Below, piece after piece: positions 52,151 through 64,000 of a DNA stretch of 64,000 bases. The notes beneath the pieces were generated by a model that was given only the letters and a program-made list of their open reading frames with translations, was not told the origin of the DNA and ran no database searches. Both the position numbers and the translations under genes were made by a program. Position 1 is the stretch's first letter. Each line of letters begins with the position of its first letter. This stretch comes from Neurospora crassa OR74A (lineage: Eukaryota > Ascomycota > Sordariomycetes > Sordariales > Sordariaceae): the NCBI RefSeq assembly GCF_000182925.2, contig NC_026504.1, forward strand, positions 1,860,001-1,924,000, read 5' to 3'.

Positions 52151-54299
52151 CTTCTTTTATATTTTTATACTATCTTCTTATTAAAATTTATTAATATTAA
52201 GTGCTTTAATTAATACGTATTTATTCCTAGTATATTCTTCTTCGTAATTAGGAATTTAATTACTTCACTTCTACGCTTATAGACCTTTATATAACGTTCT
52301 ACAATCTTTCCTAGAACGAAAGGTACTTAATTATTTAATTCTATTTTAATAGGAGGATCTTCTTATCTCTAAAAGGGATCCGGGCCTTTAGCTATTTTAT
52401 ATAATTAAGCTACCGATACTATATAATAGAGCTTTAAATTTTTTAGAAAGTCGAATTTATAGGCGAGATATTTAACCTTCCTTATAATATAATATAGACC
52501 TAATTTTAGTACTAACTACTTTCGTTTTAGCTTTTTAGGTAATTTATATTTATTACTAAATCGAATATAGATTATATCCCCGACCTCGAATTATATAGGA
52601 GTGTGCTTCGTATTATAATATTATTTCGCTACTATACCTACTTTGTCAATTAATTCGGCTACTTCCTCTTAATATTTTGATTTAAGTATTTAAAGGGCCG
52701 TTATATTGAGTGGGGTTTCTTTATTGGAGAGCCTAACGAGGATATTTAATATCGACCGAAGTTTAAACCCGTATACTATTTTATTTAGATTTATTCCTAA
52801 CGTAGTATATATAGAGTTATTAAATTAGTATTAAATAGTAGGTAGAATATTAATTTATAATTAGTTAGAAGTAGTATAATAAAAGCGAATAGTAATTTTA
52901 ATAGTTTAGTTAGTATATTTAAATTATTTATTTATTTAAGGATAATATATTATAAAGTAAAATAATTTAGTTCTATAAGTAGAAAAAATTTTTTCTATAT
53001 TTCGAATACGAACTTTATATTTCGATTACTAATAATCCTCTACGGAATACCCCAATTAGTAAAACCCTAAATTCGTAATTTTATTATCGCCTAATCTTTA
53101 GCTATATATATAGAATAACCGGCTATTAGTAGGACCTTCTTACTAAATTTATATATATTAGTACTTATAGTATTTAATAATAGATAACCTAGTAGCGCTT
53201 AAAAGGTCCCTTATATATTTATAATAAGTATATCGGTTATAAAGTCGGTAATTATTATATAAAAGGGTTGTAGTAAGGAGCGAATAAGTTAAAATTCCCC
53301 TAGTATTGATTAATAATCAGTTTAATATTTTTAATAAATTCGGTAGTAATTAATATATAATTTTACTTTCTATATTTTATAGTGAAAGTAGATGTAATTG
53401 AATTCGGCTATTATACGGTTAACTTTAGTATATTATTTTTTATTATATACTAAGGCTAGAATTTCGGGTATATAATTTAAAGGAAGGTAAATCCGCTTTT
53501 TATTATTATAATTAATATAGAAGAGGATATTATTATAGAATTTAAATAGGCCGGCTAGTAGATGGCCTTTGTAGTCCGTATACTTTAGCAATAAATTCGG
53601 CGGAGGTGCCGAATTTACTGTCGATTGAATTATAGTATATAGTATATTAATAATCTTTTAGTACTGCGGATCTATTTTATAATTTTCTATAATCTTCGCT
53701 TTAAATTTTTATATTAATATTAGTACAGCGGAATAGAAATTTAACGCTGCTAATTCCGCCCAATTCGCCTATATATCTTCTAGCTAATTTATATTATTAC
53801 AATCGGTATAGTAGTTAAATTTTATTAGAAGCCGTAATAGTATATTAAATACAACGTTCAATAGTCTTAGAATATAGAAAATATTTAACTGAAATTATAA
53901 TACCTAATTTGCTACATTGGCCAATTTAAGATTCGCTTTAATTAAATCTATAGTAGTTAGAGATATATATTTTAAGATCCTTTTCGCTAGCGAATAATCC
54001 GTTAAAATAGTAATAGAATATTCGTTAAATTAAGCTATTTTCCGCTATTTTTTTAGAATTTAAATTATTATTATAATTTTAATTTCCGTAGAGCCGTAGT
54101 ACTTCTCGGTAGGGGTTATTTCTCGAGAAATAAAGGCAATTAAACAAATTTACTTAATAGGAATATTGCATTTAGGTATATCCTTACTATTCTATTTATC
54201 TATAAACTAAAAGGCTATTATATTAAAACCTTGCTTATATATATCAATTTTGAAGAAGAGTAGCTGCGAACAATTATAGTACTATAATTTGATTTAATT

Positions 54300-55650
54300 A
54301 TACAAGTTAGCCTATATAATCTTGAAAGACTTTTATTCTTCTTTAATAGGGATAAATTTTATTTTAGCAATATAAACTTTATAGACGTTCTTAGATATTC
54401 TAATAGGTAATTCTCCTAATTTATATCCTTATTAAAATAATTTAATTTTATAATATTTAAATAGAACGCTCTTAATTTAGAACTAGGTAATATTAGACCG
54501 AAGTTATCTTACTATACTAATATAAATCTTTAGTACTTCTAGGGTTTTGGGGAATTTAATTTATTTAAAAGTAGTAATATAATTATTAGTACGGTTAATT
54601 CCTTCCCCATTTACTATATAGCTAAGTAATTTTATTAACGGATACTTTACGAAAGATTTGTTTATACTAATATAAATATAATATTTATTAATAATGCCTA
54701 ATACTATTCGAAGATATTTAAAATACTCTTTAACCGTTTTGCTAAATACAATAATATTATTAATATATATACGAACGAAGTACCAATATTCGAAAAAACG
54801 ATAATTTATAAAGTGTTAAATAAAAGTTAAAGCGTTCTTAAAACCTATTAATATAACGTTAGACTACTTAAGCCCTTAGGGATTAATAATTACTATACAA
54901 TCCTTATATTTAGAATATATAAGTAATTAATAGAAGAAACCCGAAGTATCGAAGATGGAGAAAATAATATAACTAATTATATTATTTATAATATTTTGTT
55001 AGTTGGGAAGAGGATATATATTTAGGATAGTAATTTCGTTTAATAACCGGAGGTTAGAAATAACTCGCCCTTTCTCCCCTTTTACTCCTTTATACTATAT
55101 AATAAAAATAGGATATATTAGGGGCGTTAACTAATTTATAAAATTTATTTTATTTTAAATATATAACCAATTATATATCTCGTTAAGGAAAGCGCAGTCT
55201 TTATACCTTAATAGGTAAACGCGAATTTATTACCTCTAATTTTATTAGCCTTCGATTAAATTAATATATATTTTCTCGTTTTTAATTATAGGGATTATTC
55301 TTTAATTACAGAAAATATTATAATTATTTACTAGCTTAGTAAGTTTCTTAATAAATTCTAGCGAATTATAATAAACGCTAACCCTTTATATTAATTTTAC
55401 TTTAAGGATATTGTCCAGCTTATTTAGGCCCTATATTAATAGTTTGAACAATTCTAGCTTCTAAAGGGGAGTCGGCGTATTTAAATCCGCCTCCTTAATT
55501 ATTATTACCGTTTACCGATTTTCCTTATTAAGAAATATTATATACTAGTTTAGAGTAAGTCCGGTTTAAATAGCGGGTATAAAGTAATTAAAATTATAAT
55601 TATTTACTAATATACCGAATTTATCCTTTATATATTTATAAATATATTTA
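54300..55650 (-). pseudogene. Element B2 reverse transcriptase
   Basis: Colinear with the B1 enzyme. At about 54,750-54,780 the minus strand reads RIYINNIIV, with both catalytic Asp changed to Asn, a stronger loss than in B1 (YIDN). Confidence 0.8.
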
Positions 55651-58600
55651 ACAGTCTTATAAGCCCTAATAACAATAGGCTATATAGTACGGTTTAAAAT
55701 TATAATATTTTTTATTATACGGTAGGTAACGGTGTAATTAAAAATATTATTATAATTGGTTTAGAAGTTATAGGCCTTTAGATTGAATTTTCGTAGGTTC
55801 CGAAGTAAATCGATATATCGAACGGGGATTTATATTTTAATAAAAACTAGTACTACTATTTTCCTAACCGACGTTATTTTATATAAGGCTACCTATAGTA
55901 TTTTAATTATTAAGTATATTAGTTCTTTATAAATTTAAGTATAATATTTTATTTTAATTTTTTTAAAGGTTTAACCTTTTATTTTTATATTATAGATTGA
56001 ACGAAAGTAGATTTCTCTTAATATAAAATCGAGAGTTACTTTATAATTAATAAAGAAACGAATTCCAAATAATAAATAGGGTACGAAGTCGGCTATAATA
56101 TTAATTCGGACGGGAAAGTACCTATTAATTTATATTCCTTAAATACGTCCTTATATATAGAAATCGAATTCCACTTATTCCGTAATCTCTTTATTACTTA
56201 AAATACTATTAATTCGAAAACCAATTATAGGAAAGAAGCGTAGGTTCTTAATAAATTCGTAAATAAATTTCTTATTAATTAGAATATTAAATACTCCTAA
56301 ATTTAAATAAATATTAATTTTCGGACTATTTGGGTTTTTATTAATAAATATAGTTAAATAAGTTATTTTACATAGAATACGTACTAATTTAATAACTAAT
56401 ATAAGATTCGCTTTAATAATTTAACGTTCTTAGAAAGTAAGGTTAGTATTTTCTTTAATATTTAATAAATTGTATCTATTAATTATAGGGAGGCTTATTA
56501 TAATTTAGGATTAGTTAACGTAGCTAATTGGTTTATCTTCCTTTATTTTACTAAGGGTAATTAAAATTTAATAATATTCGGCCTAATTAGCGAATTCAAT
56601 TAGTACTATATTAAATTCAGTTAAATAATTCTCCCCTTTATTTAGAATATTTTTAATATTATATACGAAATTTATAATTTCCTCTTTATTTTCTTCTCCT
56701 TCATTAATAATAATATAATTAAATTCTTTAAACTCCTTAACTTTCTTTTTTAAATTAGGTACGTCTTTATAAAAATAATAATAATTTCAGAAATATAAAT
56801 TGCTATTACTATTAATCTTTTATTAATAAAAGTATTCTTAGCATTAATTATTACATCCGCTATTTTTTTAATAATATTCATCCTATTTACAATTATTTTC
56901 CTCCTTATTCCGTTTATTCTACTAACAACGCTCGCCCGAACTTTAATTCCAATATCTTTTATTACAATCTTACAAAAAGTAGCGATTATACAACAAATCC
57001 TTCTAATAAAAATTAGATCCTCCCTAGTACGTATCTTCTTCGTTATAATTTTCTACGATTTTTTCGTCTTTATATTCGAAATAAATAGCTAATTTAATAT
57101 ATTACTTCTAAAATACTTCCTATTATATTTCTACTTTCTCGTTTATAAGGCGTAAATATTACTCCTTAGTATTATTCGTAAACAATTTATTTACTAGGCC
57201 CTTTAGAGTAAGGTATAAATTAATATAAAGATAATATAATTATTAATAATCAGTAATATTATTCTATTTTTAAATATAATAAAATAAATAACTAGTAAAT
57301 ATATAAATAGACTTCTTACGGGCGTTGTGCGCTTCGGTAAATTAGTTCTTTTATAACTATAGGGCCGCTTCGCTTAAATTAATTTCGAATTATATATCTA
57401 TTAATTAGAGTAAAATTTCGAATAATTCTATATAAGCCTCGTAGTCTTCGGTTGATAGCTTTAATATTTACTATATTATAATTTTACCTTTTAGTAAATT
57501 TTAGAAATAAGAAAGTATTTTTAGGAAATAATTTGGATTATTTTTAGTATTTACTCAATAATTCGCTTCCTAATTAAAGAAATTTCGGTAGTATAGGACT
57601 TTTCCTAAATAGAAGATATTATAGTTTTAATATTTATTATAGGGAGTATTAAATTAAAATATATTAATTTCCTACACCTTCTAATTATTATTAGCAGTCC
57701 GAATATTATTAGGAGGGCCGGCGCTATAATAGCTTAGAATTATATATAATAGACCTAAGAAATTGCCGGAGGGCCTTCTATTTAAGAAGGTTAAGCTTTA
57801 AAAGGGAGGTAGCGGAGGCCGTCTTCTACTATAAGAATTCCTAAGGCTACTAAAATTATTAGAATTATTAGAAACGCTAGTAATTCCTTATTAAGGTAGT
57901 CTTTTATTATTACTATTACCTCTTTTAAATTTAATTAAGGGGGCCGACAGTCCGGTAAGGAAATTAATTAAATAATTAAGAGTATTTAAATACCTATATA
58001 AGCCTATTCCCTATCCTAAGTAGAAGTATATTGGATAATTATAAGGTAGATATATAGCCTTATAAGGATAGGCGTACCTAAATTATCTTACAATATTATT
58101 AGACTATTAAAATCTAGGGAAGAAACTATTAGGAGGAAAATTTAAGGGAATCTTCAGTAATAATATACCTTAGCTAACTCTTAGAAGTATAAAGTTTCTA
58201 TAAGTAATAAGGGCTATAAAAATACTTATAGGAATATTATTTTAACGCCCAATTTTAGTATTAGCATTTTTAACGCTTATTCCCGCTAAGTAAATAGCGG
58301 ATTCGCTAACTTTATTTTCGATTTTAAATATAATTAAATCTATTAACGGTCCGGTTGAAATTTCTCCTTCAATATTTATTTTATTAAAAGTATTAAGTAA
58401 TTTACTAAGAATAGTAGAATTATTAAATAAATAATCTTTTATTATAATATTAGAATTACTTTTTTTAATATTAAATATAGAGGTATTGGATTTAGTATTA
58501 TTTTATACTTTAATTTCCTATAGTATTATTTCAATAGTAAGATAGTAATATCTATTATTAAAAGATTTGAAAATACGTATTTCGAATATTTTTATTATAG

Positions 58601-59674
58601 TAGAAGATAGCAAAGTTTAGTATTTCACTTAAATACGTAGTAAAAGTAATAAAATAGTTAAATTTACTTAGGATTTAATTTTTTAGGTAATTTAACAATC
58701 TTCTTTAACATTTTTCGGATAAAACCGGACTTTTATTGCGGGCTAAGCTATTAGCTTAAGAATTAGGTGTACGATTATTAATATAATATTAATAAGGGAT
58801 TAAAATATTAATATTAACGCTAAATTCTTCTATATAGTAATAATTAGTAATATTTAAAATATTATAAGCAATACTTAATATAGTGCCGGATCCATCTCCT
58901 TCTTAGAATTAAATCCTTCGAGGAGAGTTTTCTACGTAAGTTTTATTATATTTAACCGACTTCAAATATATATAAAATCCTCTAAGTACCTTCCGATAGA
59001 TTTATTAAACCATATAAAATTAATTTATATCCGTTCGGTATCAATAAAGTAAATTAAATTATTAGATAGTAAAAGGTTTATTCTTAACTATATTTAAACC
59101 TCCTTTCCTTTACTTTTAATATCCTAAGCCTAATTCATTATAATTAAGTAAAAGGGTTTAGCTTAATATAGGGTTAAAATTATTTCCTTTATATTTATTC
59201 TAATTATATTATTTTTTATACTTTAGGTAGTAAGAGTTTAATTAATTTGCATATTAACGACGAATTTATTATATTTTATAAGGATAGAGTAAAGATATTT
59301 CTTAAGTATTTTATAGTCGGTAGCCTAGTAAAGAAAGCAAATAGAATTATTATTATTATTAAAAGGTTCGTTATTAGTAGTATATTTAATATAATTATCA
59401 GGTTGGTACTAAATTCGTTTATAGTAATTAAGAATTCTAATATCGTAGTTATTAATATTTACCTATATAGGGTAATAAGGATACTACTTATATAATTTAT
59501 AAAGGTTATTAATTTTCTTAATATTAACTTCTATTTAAATAAACGCTATTTTACTTTATTACTATAGAATACAACTCCGGGGGGACGAAGAAATATAGTA
59601 TAGATAAGGAATAATTTATAGGTAATAATAAAGAGGTAGAAGATTAGTTCGATTTTGAAGTTGTAGAAACTATT

Positions 59675-60068
59675 TGTTATAGTATTATAGGGAGTTGAAA
59701 CTATAGTTACTATTCTACTAAGTAATAGATTTATTATTAATAGATTTATTTCGGGAGAAGAATCTAGTAAGTGACGGATTCGTTAAAGGGATTAATACGT
59801 AGCGGATTCGTTATTGAGTAACGGATTCGTTTTAAGAAACTACGGTCAATTGTAATTTAGATTTTATATTAATAAATAGTGTTACTGAGTAAGAATTTCT
59901 GGTTGTAAATAATAATTAATTGTTCGAAGAGAGGAATCTGTTAGTAAGATGGATCCTTCTGCAATTATCTATACTTACTCTATGCTGTGTCGGGTTGCGC
60001 CGAGCCGAATCCGGCTTAGTGCAGCCCAGTGTGCACAGACCCAGGGGAGGCGGATTCGTCCCTTAATA
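59675..60068 (-). repeat. Element B2, 5' LTR
   Basis: 394 bp, the same length as the B1 5' LTR. It contains repeats of the GACGGATTCGTT type and a GC-rich segment near 59,990-60,050. On the minus strand it ends ACTATAACA and is followed by AATAGTTTCTACAACTTC. Confidence 0.92.
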
Positions 60069-60073
60069 ATATA

Positions 60074-60254
60074 CTGTGCAATTGAGGTTAAGCCTGAACA
60101 CAGGCTACGGGGTGGCCCGGGCACTGTAGTCTGGATGCCCAGACTGGGCACGGTACGGCAAGGAAGCCTCTAGCAGCCTAGCTAATTTGGGCTGTTATAG
60201 CTAGTTTAAACTATAATATACAATATATCTAGAAATCTAGGAATTTCCCTATTA
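60074..60254 (-). repeat. Element C left LTR, second part
   Basis: It continues CTGTGCAATTGAGGTTAAGC, in register with 61643-61930, and ends TTTCCCTATTA. GC-rich motifs such as GTGGCCCGGGCAC survive. Confidence 0.88.
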
Positions 60255-61642
60255 AATGCCGGCTCATACGAGAAAGAAACTATTGTCCTTAATAGACTTA
60301 AACCTCTAGGGCTTCTCCAATAAATTCTAAATCTCCTCCAATAATTTTTAGGTCTCCTCCGATCTATTTATCTATCCGAGCGGCGTTGGAATATATTTTG
60401 GTTTGGCGGGTAGGTACGGCTGAGCTCCGATGAGCTCCGGTAAGTTAGATAGTAGCTAAGGATAGCTAATTAACTAATTAGCCGGTAAAATAGAGGGTTG
60501 AAGCTTATAATAATGGCTGCCCGTATACGAGAAAGAGAAAGTAATAACCTTATTGTAAAAGGGAACTTTGATTTTTGGGTCCCGAGAAAGGCTGAGTTTT
60601 AAGTAGGGAAAATAGGCTATATAGATCGGTAGTATTCGGGGTGTAAGAAAGAATCGTAGTCGTAGATGTTAGCTAGCATTCTAATTAATTAACTAAAATA
60701 GTTATAATAATAAAGACTATAGATTTAAATTCTTTATATAAGGGGTGGCTAATTTAGGCTCTCGAATATTAGGCTCGCTTATAGTACGTAAGTTTAACGC
60801 TTAAATTTAATTTTAGTCTTAGTGTAAGATAGGGAGACAATTAAAAATCTTAATATTAAAGCGCTAGTATTAATTTTGGGATTTACCGCGACGCTTATAT
60901 TATTATTGTAATGAAGGTAAATTAAGAAGAGTTGTAATATATAGAAGTTTAGCTTATAAGAGAGCGGTTATAAAGTTTATTATCTTAGGGAATCTAGCTT
61001 GCGGTCGAGAAGCTTATTATTTTAGGGAGAGTCCAACTTACGGTTAGTTGGCGCATTTAAATAATTGCTTTAGCGGAGAAAGGAGAGGAGAGTCTATAGT
61101 TTATAATACTATTATTACAACGAATAAAAGGTAGGCGCCGGGGAGAATTTCGATGAGGGTAATAATTAATAATAATAGTAGGGTTTACTTTACTATTATT
61201 ACAACGAGTAAAAATAGAAATTAGGGTCGCTATTGTAAGTTAGAGGCTTTAGTAGTAATAATTTAATTATCGTTGGCCTTATTATTATTACGATAAGTAA
61301 AGGTAAAAGCGAGGTTGTTGTTATTGGTGGCGCGCGGTGTATTTAATAAAGAGGACCGCTTGTAATAGTGATTGTAGGACTAACATTCTATATAAACGGA
61401 AGGTTATTCAATTAGATTGGCGAAGCTTCGCGATCCAAACGATCCTAGCGATCTAAATAATCGAAGCGAGCTTGATAGAAGGGTATAGTGGTGATTATAG
61501 GATCGACGTTACTATCCGCAACAGAAGATCGTTTAGTCGGACTAGCAATATCGTAATAACGAGGTTAGCGAGCTTGCTAAAATGGGGGCGCGAGGAGTAT
61601 ACTGCTTGCGATGGTTATTATTGTGGAGTTGTAGCTACTATT
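60255..61642. other. Element C internal region, apparently non-coding
   Basis: No recognisable retrotransposon protein in any frame. It contains three copies of a motif like ATTATTACAACGARTAAA (about 61,108, 61,191 and 61,283) at 80-90-bp spacing, and two related blocks containing TACGAGAAAGA (about 60,265 and 60,522). Confidence 0.65.
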
Positions 61643-61930
61643 TAATACGGGGGGTGACTTTTATTTACAATAGTAAATAAAATAAAGAAAGGAAGATATT
61701 GTAAGAAGGAGGAAGGCTTCCAGCTAGCCGTCTACACGTAGTAGATATACTATGTAATTGAGGTTGAGCCTGAGTACGGGCTACGGGGTGGCCCGGGCAC
61801 TATAGTCTGGATGCCTAGATTGGGCACGGTACGGCAAGGAAGCCTCTGGCAGCCCAGCTAATCTAGGCTGTCACAGCTAGTCTAAGCTATAATACACAAT
61901 ATATCTAGAAATCCAAGAATTTCCCTATTA
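61643..61930 (-). repeat. Element C right LTR
   Basis: Intact 288-bp copy with the same order of motifs as the split left copy. Ends are TAATACGG and CCCTATTA; the expected TG and CA have become TA. Confidence 0.9.
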
Positions 61931-61935
61931 GACAA

Positions 61936-64000
61936 TTTACTAGGAGATATTATTGATAAAGCTAATTATATAACCGATTACTATAAGAATTATAAAAGTT
62001 ATAACTATATTTATTTTTAACCTTTTACGGACGAGGGATAGAAATCGATAACCTTAGGTCCTTAAAAAGGAATATTAACCTCTACCCAATTTACTACCCT
62101 CTATAATAAGGATCCTACTATAATATAGAATAAGATTCGTATCCGCTTTCTTTCCCTACAAACTTTTTATATATTTATTAATAATTTAGTAGAAATAATA
62201 GGCTACGTAAATGCTATAGTCCGTAAAATATATTTCTTTATTATTTATTTTATTTAAAAAATAAAGGAATAAAATACTACTATTGTGTATATTAAAGACG
62301 AGTATAATATCGCTACTATAAATTCTAAAGGTAATATAGATTTCTAAAAGCGTTTAATAGAAGTAGAAGCCTACTATTGGCAATTGGAAAATAAATTATA
62401 TAAAGAGTAAAAGAAGGTTAAACGCATCCGTTTAACCTACAACGAATCTTTAACCGAAATAGCTACCAATTACAATCTCTAGGTCGATAAGGATACCAAA
62501 ACCTATATAAACAGTCTCAATACATTACAAACTATAAATTAAATAGAAATTACCCGTTTTAAAGGAAAGGTTAATGCCCTAATAGTCTAGTTCGATGACG
62601 TTAGGATATATACCAAGCCCTAAAACGACCCCGCTACGTTTAATAAATCTAATGAACTCTAAACCTGTATTGATAAGTTAGAATGTAATATTAATACTAT
62701 TAAAAACGAATTACTTCCCCTACGCGAGGAAAAAAAGATAGCCAATTGTATTGTAGAAATTATTCGCCTAAAGTTTTAAAAAGCTAAGGAGGAAATTGCT
62801 AAATTAATGAAGAGTAATAAACTTCTTAAAAAGTATTTACTAACCAATAATATTACTATTGTATAAACTTTAATCGAATATAATAAGTAAAAATTTACTA
62901 ACGACTTTATTAAATTAATGGTAGAAGACTTCTACTAAAAACGCTACGTACGTATATCCTCCGTATAAGAAATTTCTAATCTTTTAAATAAAGTCCCTAC
63001 TTCTACTTAATACCGAAATAAGGTACTTGCAATGTTTTAGGTTCGTAATATCCTTAATAAAGGAGAAAAGAAGGGAGGCCGAATAGCCGGAACCGGTAAC
63101 CCCGATTCCTCTAATAAGGAATTTAATTTAGAAAATTCAAATAATTCTAATTAAAGGCGTAAGGATGATAAGTATCGTAAATGAACCTTATATACCCTTA
63201 ATAATTATTCTCCTTATTTAAATTCCGAATAATTTTTCTATTCGTTTGGTAATTGTAGTAAAAAATCTACTAAGGTTCCGGATATCCCCCTTTTCTATAA
63301 AAATTCTAATAAAAATAAAGTATCTTTTAAAATATAGTTATATTAAATTTATAGGATATTAAAAATTAATATAGACTATTTTACAATGGAATGTATAATA
63401 TTTAATATAATTGTTGGTTAATTAGGAGGTAAGGCCGCGAAAGCTATTCTTCCCTTCGTATACGAATATAATAGTAACCCTCCCCGCTTAATTACTATCG
63501 ATTAGCTAATTAACTATTTAAAGGAAAACTACTTCGATAAAAATATTGTTGAGAAAGCTAATATAGAATTTAAAAAACTAATTATAAAGGATAATAAATA
63601 CTTTTAAAGCTTTAAAGTCAAATTCGTTTAATTAGCGGGTCTAATTAATATTCCCCTTCATTATTAAAAACTTATATTAAAGTGCAAATTACCGAAATAT
63701 TTTAAAGAACCTACTATAGCTATATTCTTAAACCTAGCTAAGACTTTCGAAGATTATTATACTATTATCTAATCTATTAATAAAAGTTACTAATTAAATT
63801 CTATATCATCCTCGGCCCCTTCGTCGAAAAAATTTTGCTATAAAGGTTTAGGAATAAAAATAATTGCTGCCTCAATTTCCAACCTAAGTAAAAATTGCCT
63901 ATCCAAATCCTCCTTCTTCTACAAAAAGCCCAATACAGAAAAATATCAACAATTGTAGGCCGAAGGTAAGTGCTTTATATACGAAAAGAAAGGATATAGA
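61936..64000 (+). pseudogene. Element D gag, 3' fragment (continues beyond window)
   Basis: It resumes the frame of the 5' fragment (LLGDIIDKANYITDYYKNY). A coiled-coil-like region follows, then a gypsy gag core with KAAKAILPFVYEYNSNPPRL and IDYLINYLKENYFDKN-type spacing. At the window edge comes GKCFIYEKKGYR, a CCHC zinc knuckle with Cys and His converted to Tyr. More than 20 in-frame stops sit at Gln/Trp-like positions. Confidence 0.82.

Larger units (their letters stand above)
48568..60068 (-). mobile_element. Element B2: second copy of the 11.5-kb Ty3/gypsy element, inserted in element C
   Basis: The LTRs are 48568-48999 (with a 100-N gap) and 59675-60068 (394 bp). The target appears as ATATG (48563-48567) and ATATA (60069-60073), differing by one G-to-A change. 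Dropping one copy restores a 288-bp C LTR. The internal sequence matches B1 at a nearly constant offset of 18,745-18,746 bp, so gag is at about 56.4-58.7 kb, reverse transcriptase at about 54.3-55.6, integrase at about 52.1-53.6, and the extra region at 49.0-52.1, all RIP-mutated. The YxDD box reads YINN. Confidence 0.9.
48461..61930 (-). mobile_element. Element C: about 2-kb non-autonomous LTR element inserted in D, split by B2
   Basis: The target duplication GACAA is exact at 48456-48460 and 61931-61935 and rejoins the D gag frame. The right LTR is 61643-61930 (288 bp). The left LTR is interrupted by B2: 48461-48567 plus 60074-60254, also 288 bp once one copy of the B2 target is dropped. 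The internal region is 1,388 bp without recognisable gag or pol, so it must use proteins of another element. The minus orientation is inferred from AATAGTAGCTACAACTCC just inside the right LTR, matching the primer-site candidates of A and B. Confidence 0.82.
47391..64000 (+). mobile_element. Element D: Ty3/gypsy LTR retrotransposon, split by C and B2, continues past window
   Basis: The left LTR (47391-47636) runs from TGTTATAGCC to CCTCACA. Directly after it TAATATTAAAAC matches TGGTATCAGAGC, the common initiator-tRNA-Met primer site, with every mismatch a C-to-T or G-to-A change. A gag frame begins by about 47.9 kb, is interrupted at 48460 by element C, and resumes in the same frame at 61936. 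It runs to the window end, so protease and polymerase lie beyond. It is broken by stops at likely Gln/Trp codons. Confidence 0.85.

Noticed and set aside
59949-60173. 74-aa plus-strand open frame
   Set aside because: It spans the junction of the B2 LTR and the C LTR, so it is an accident of insertion.
22000-64000. CRISPR array, biosynthetic cluster or intact host gene in the AT-rich block
   Set aside because: The repeats are LTRs or tandem repeats without a spacer pattern, and every coding trace found belongs to a transposon with multiple stops.

Overview
The window comes from a filamentous ascomycete, most probably Neurospora or a close Sordariales relative. The evidence is short GT-AG introns with fungal splice sites, conserved fungal housekeeping proteins (EXO84, TOM20, TYW1, PP2A catalytic subunit), and a TA-rich block of transposons carrying the CpA-to-TpA signature of repeat-induced point mutation (RIP). 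The genus is a judgement from recalled similarity, mainly of the TOM20 protein, not a database result.

Bases 1-20,200 are a normal gene-dense compartment with seven protein genes. In order: a membrane-anchored SH3 protein (-, running off the left edge), a seven-TM DUF3112-type protein (-), the PP2A catalytic subunit (-), exocyst EXO84 (-), TOM20 (+), the wyosine enzyme TYW1 (-), and a TMEM42/EamA-type membrane protein (-). EXO84 and TOM20 are divergent across about 0.8 kb. TOM20 and TYW1 are convergent. Exon joins were worked out by hand; every complete model sums to a multiple of three. The genes are unrelated housekeeping functions, not a cluster or operon.

Bases 20,200-22,800 are a transition: a GC-rich patch, then a 988-bp near-perfect palindrome (399-bp arms, 190-bp loop), then unassigned sequence. 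From about 22.8 kb to the end I find no intact gene. This part is TA-rich with three 100-N gaps and is built of nested transposons.

The first nest is a PIF/Harbinger DNA transposon (E), split by a Ty3/gypsy element (A, 277-bp LTRs, target duplication CTTAT), itself split by an 11.4-kb Ty3/gypsy element (B1, duplication ATACT). The second nest is a plus-strand Ty3/gypsy element (D, continuing past the window). Its gag is split by a 2-kb non-autonomous LTR element (C, duplication GACAA), itself split by B2, a second copy of B. The target duplications, rejoined reading frames and matching LTR lengths support each level. All copies are broken by in-frame stops and lost catalytic residues and should be inactive. 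The block could be a centromeric, subtelomeric or dispersed heterochromatic island; the window alone does not decide.
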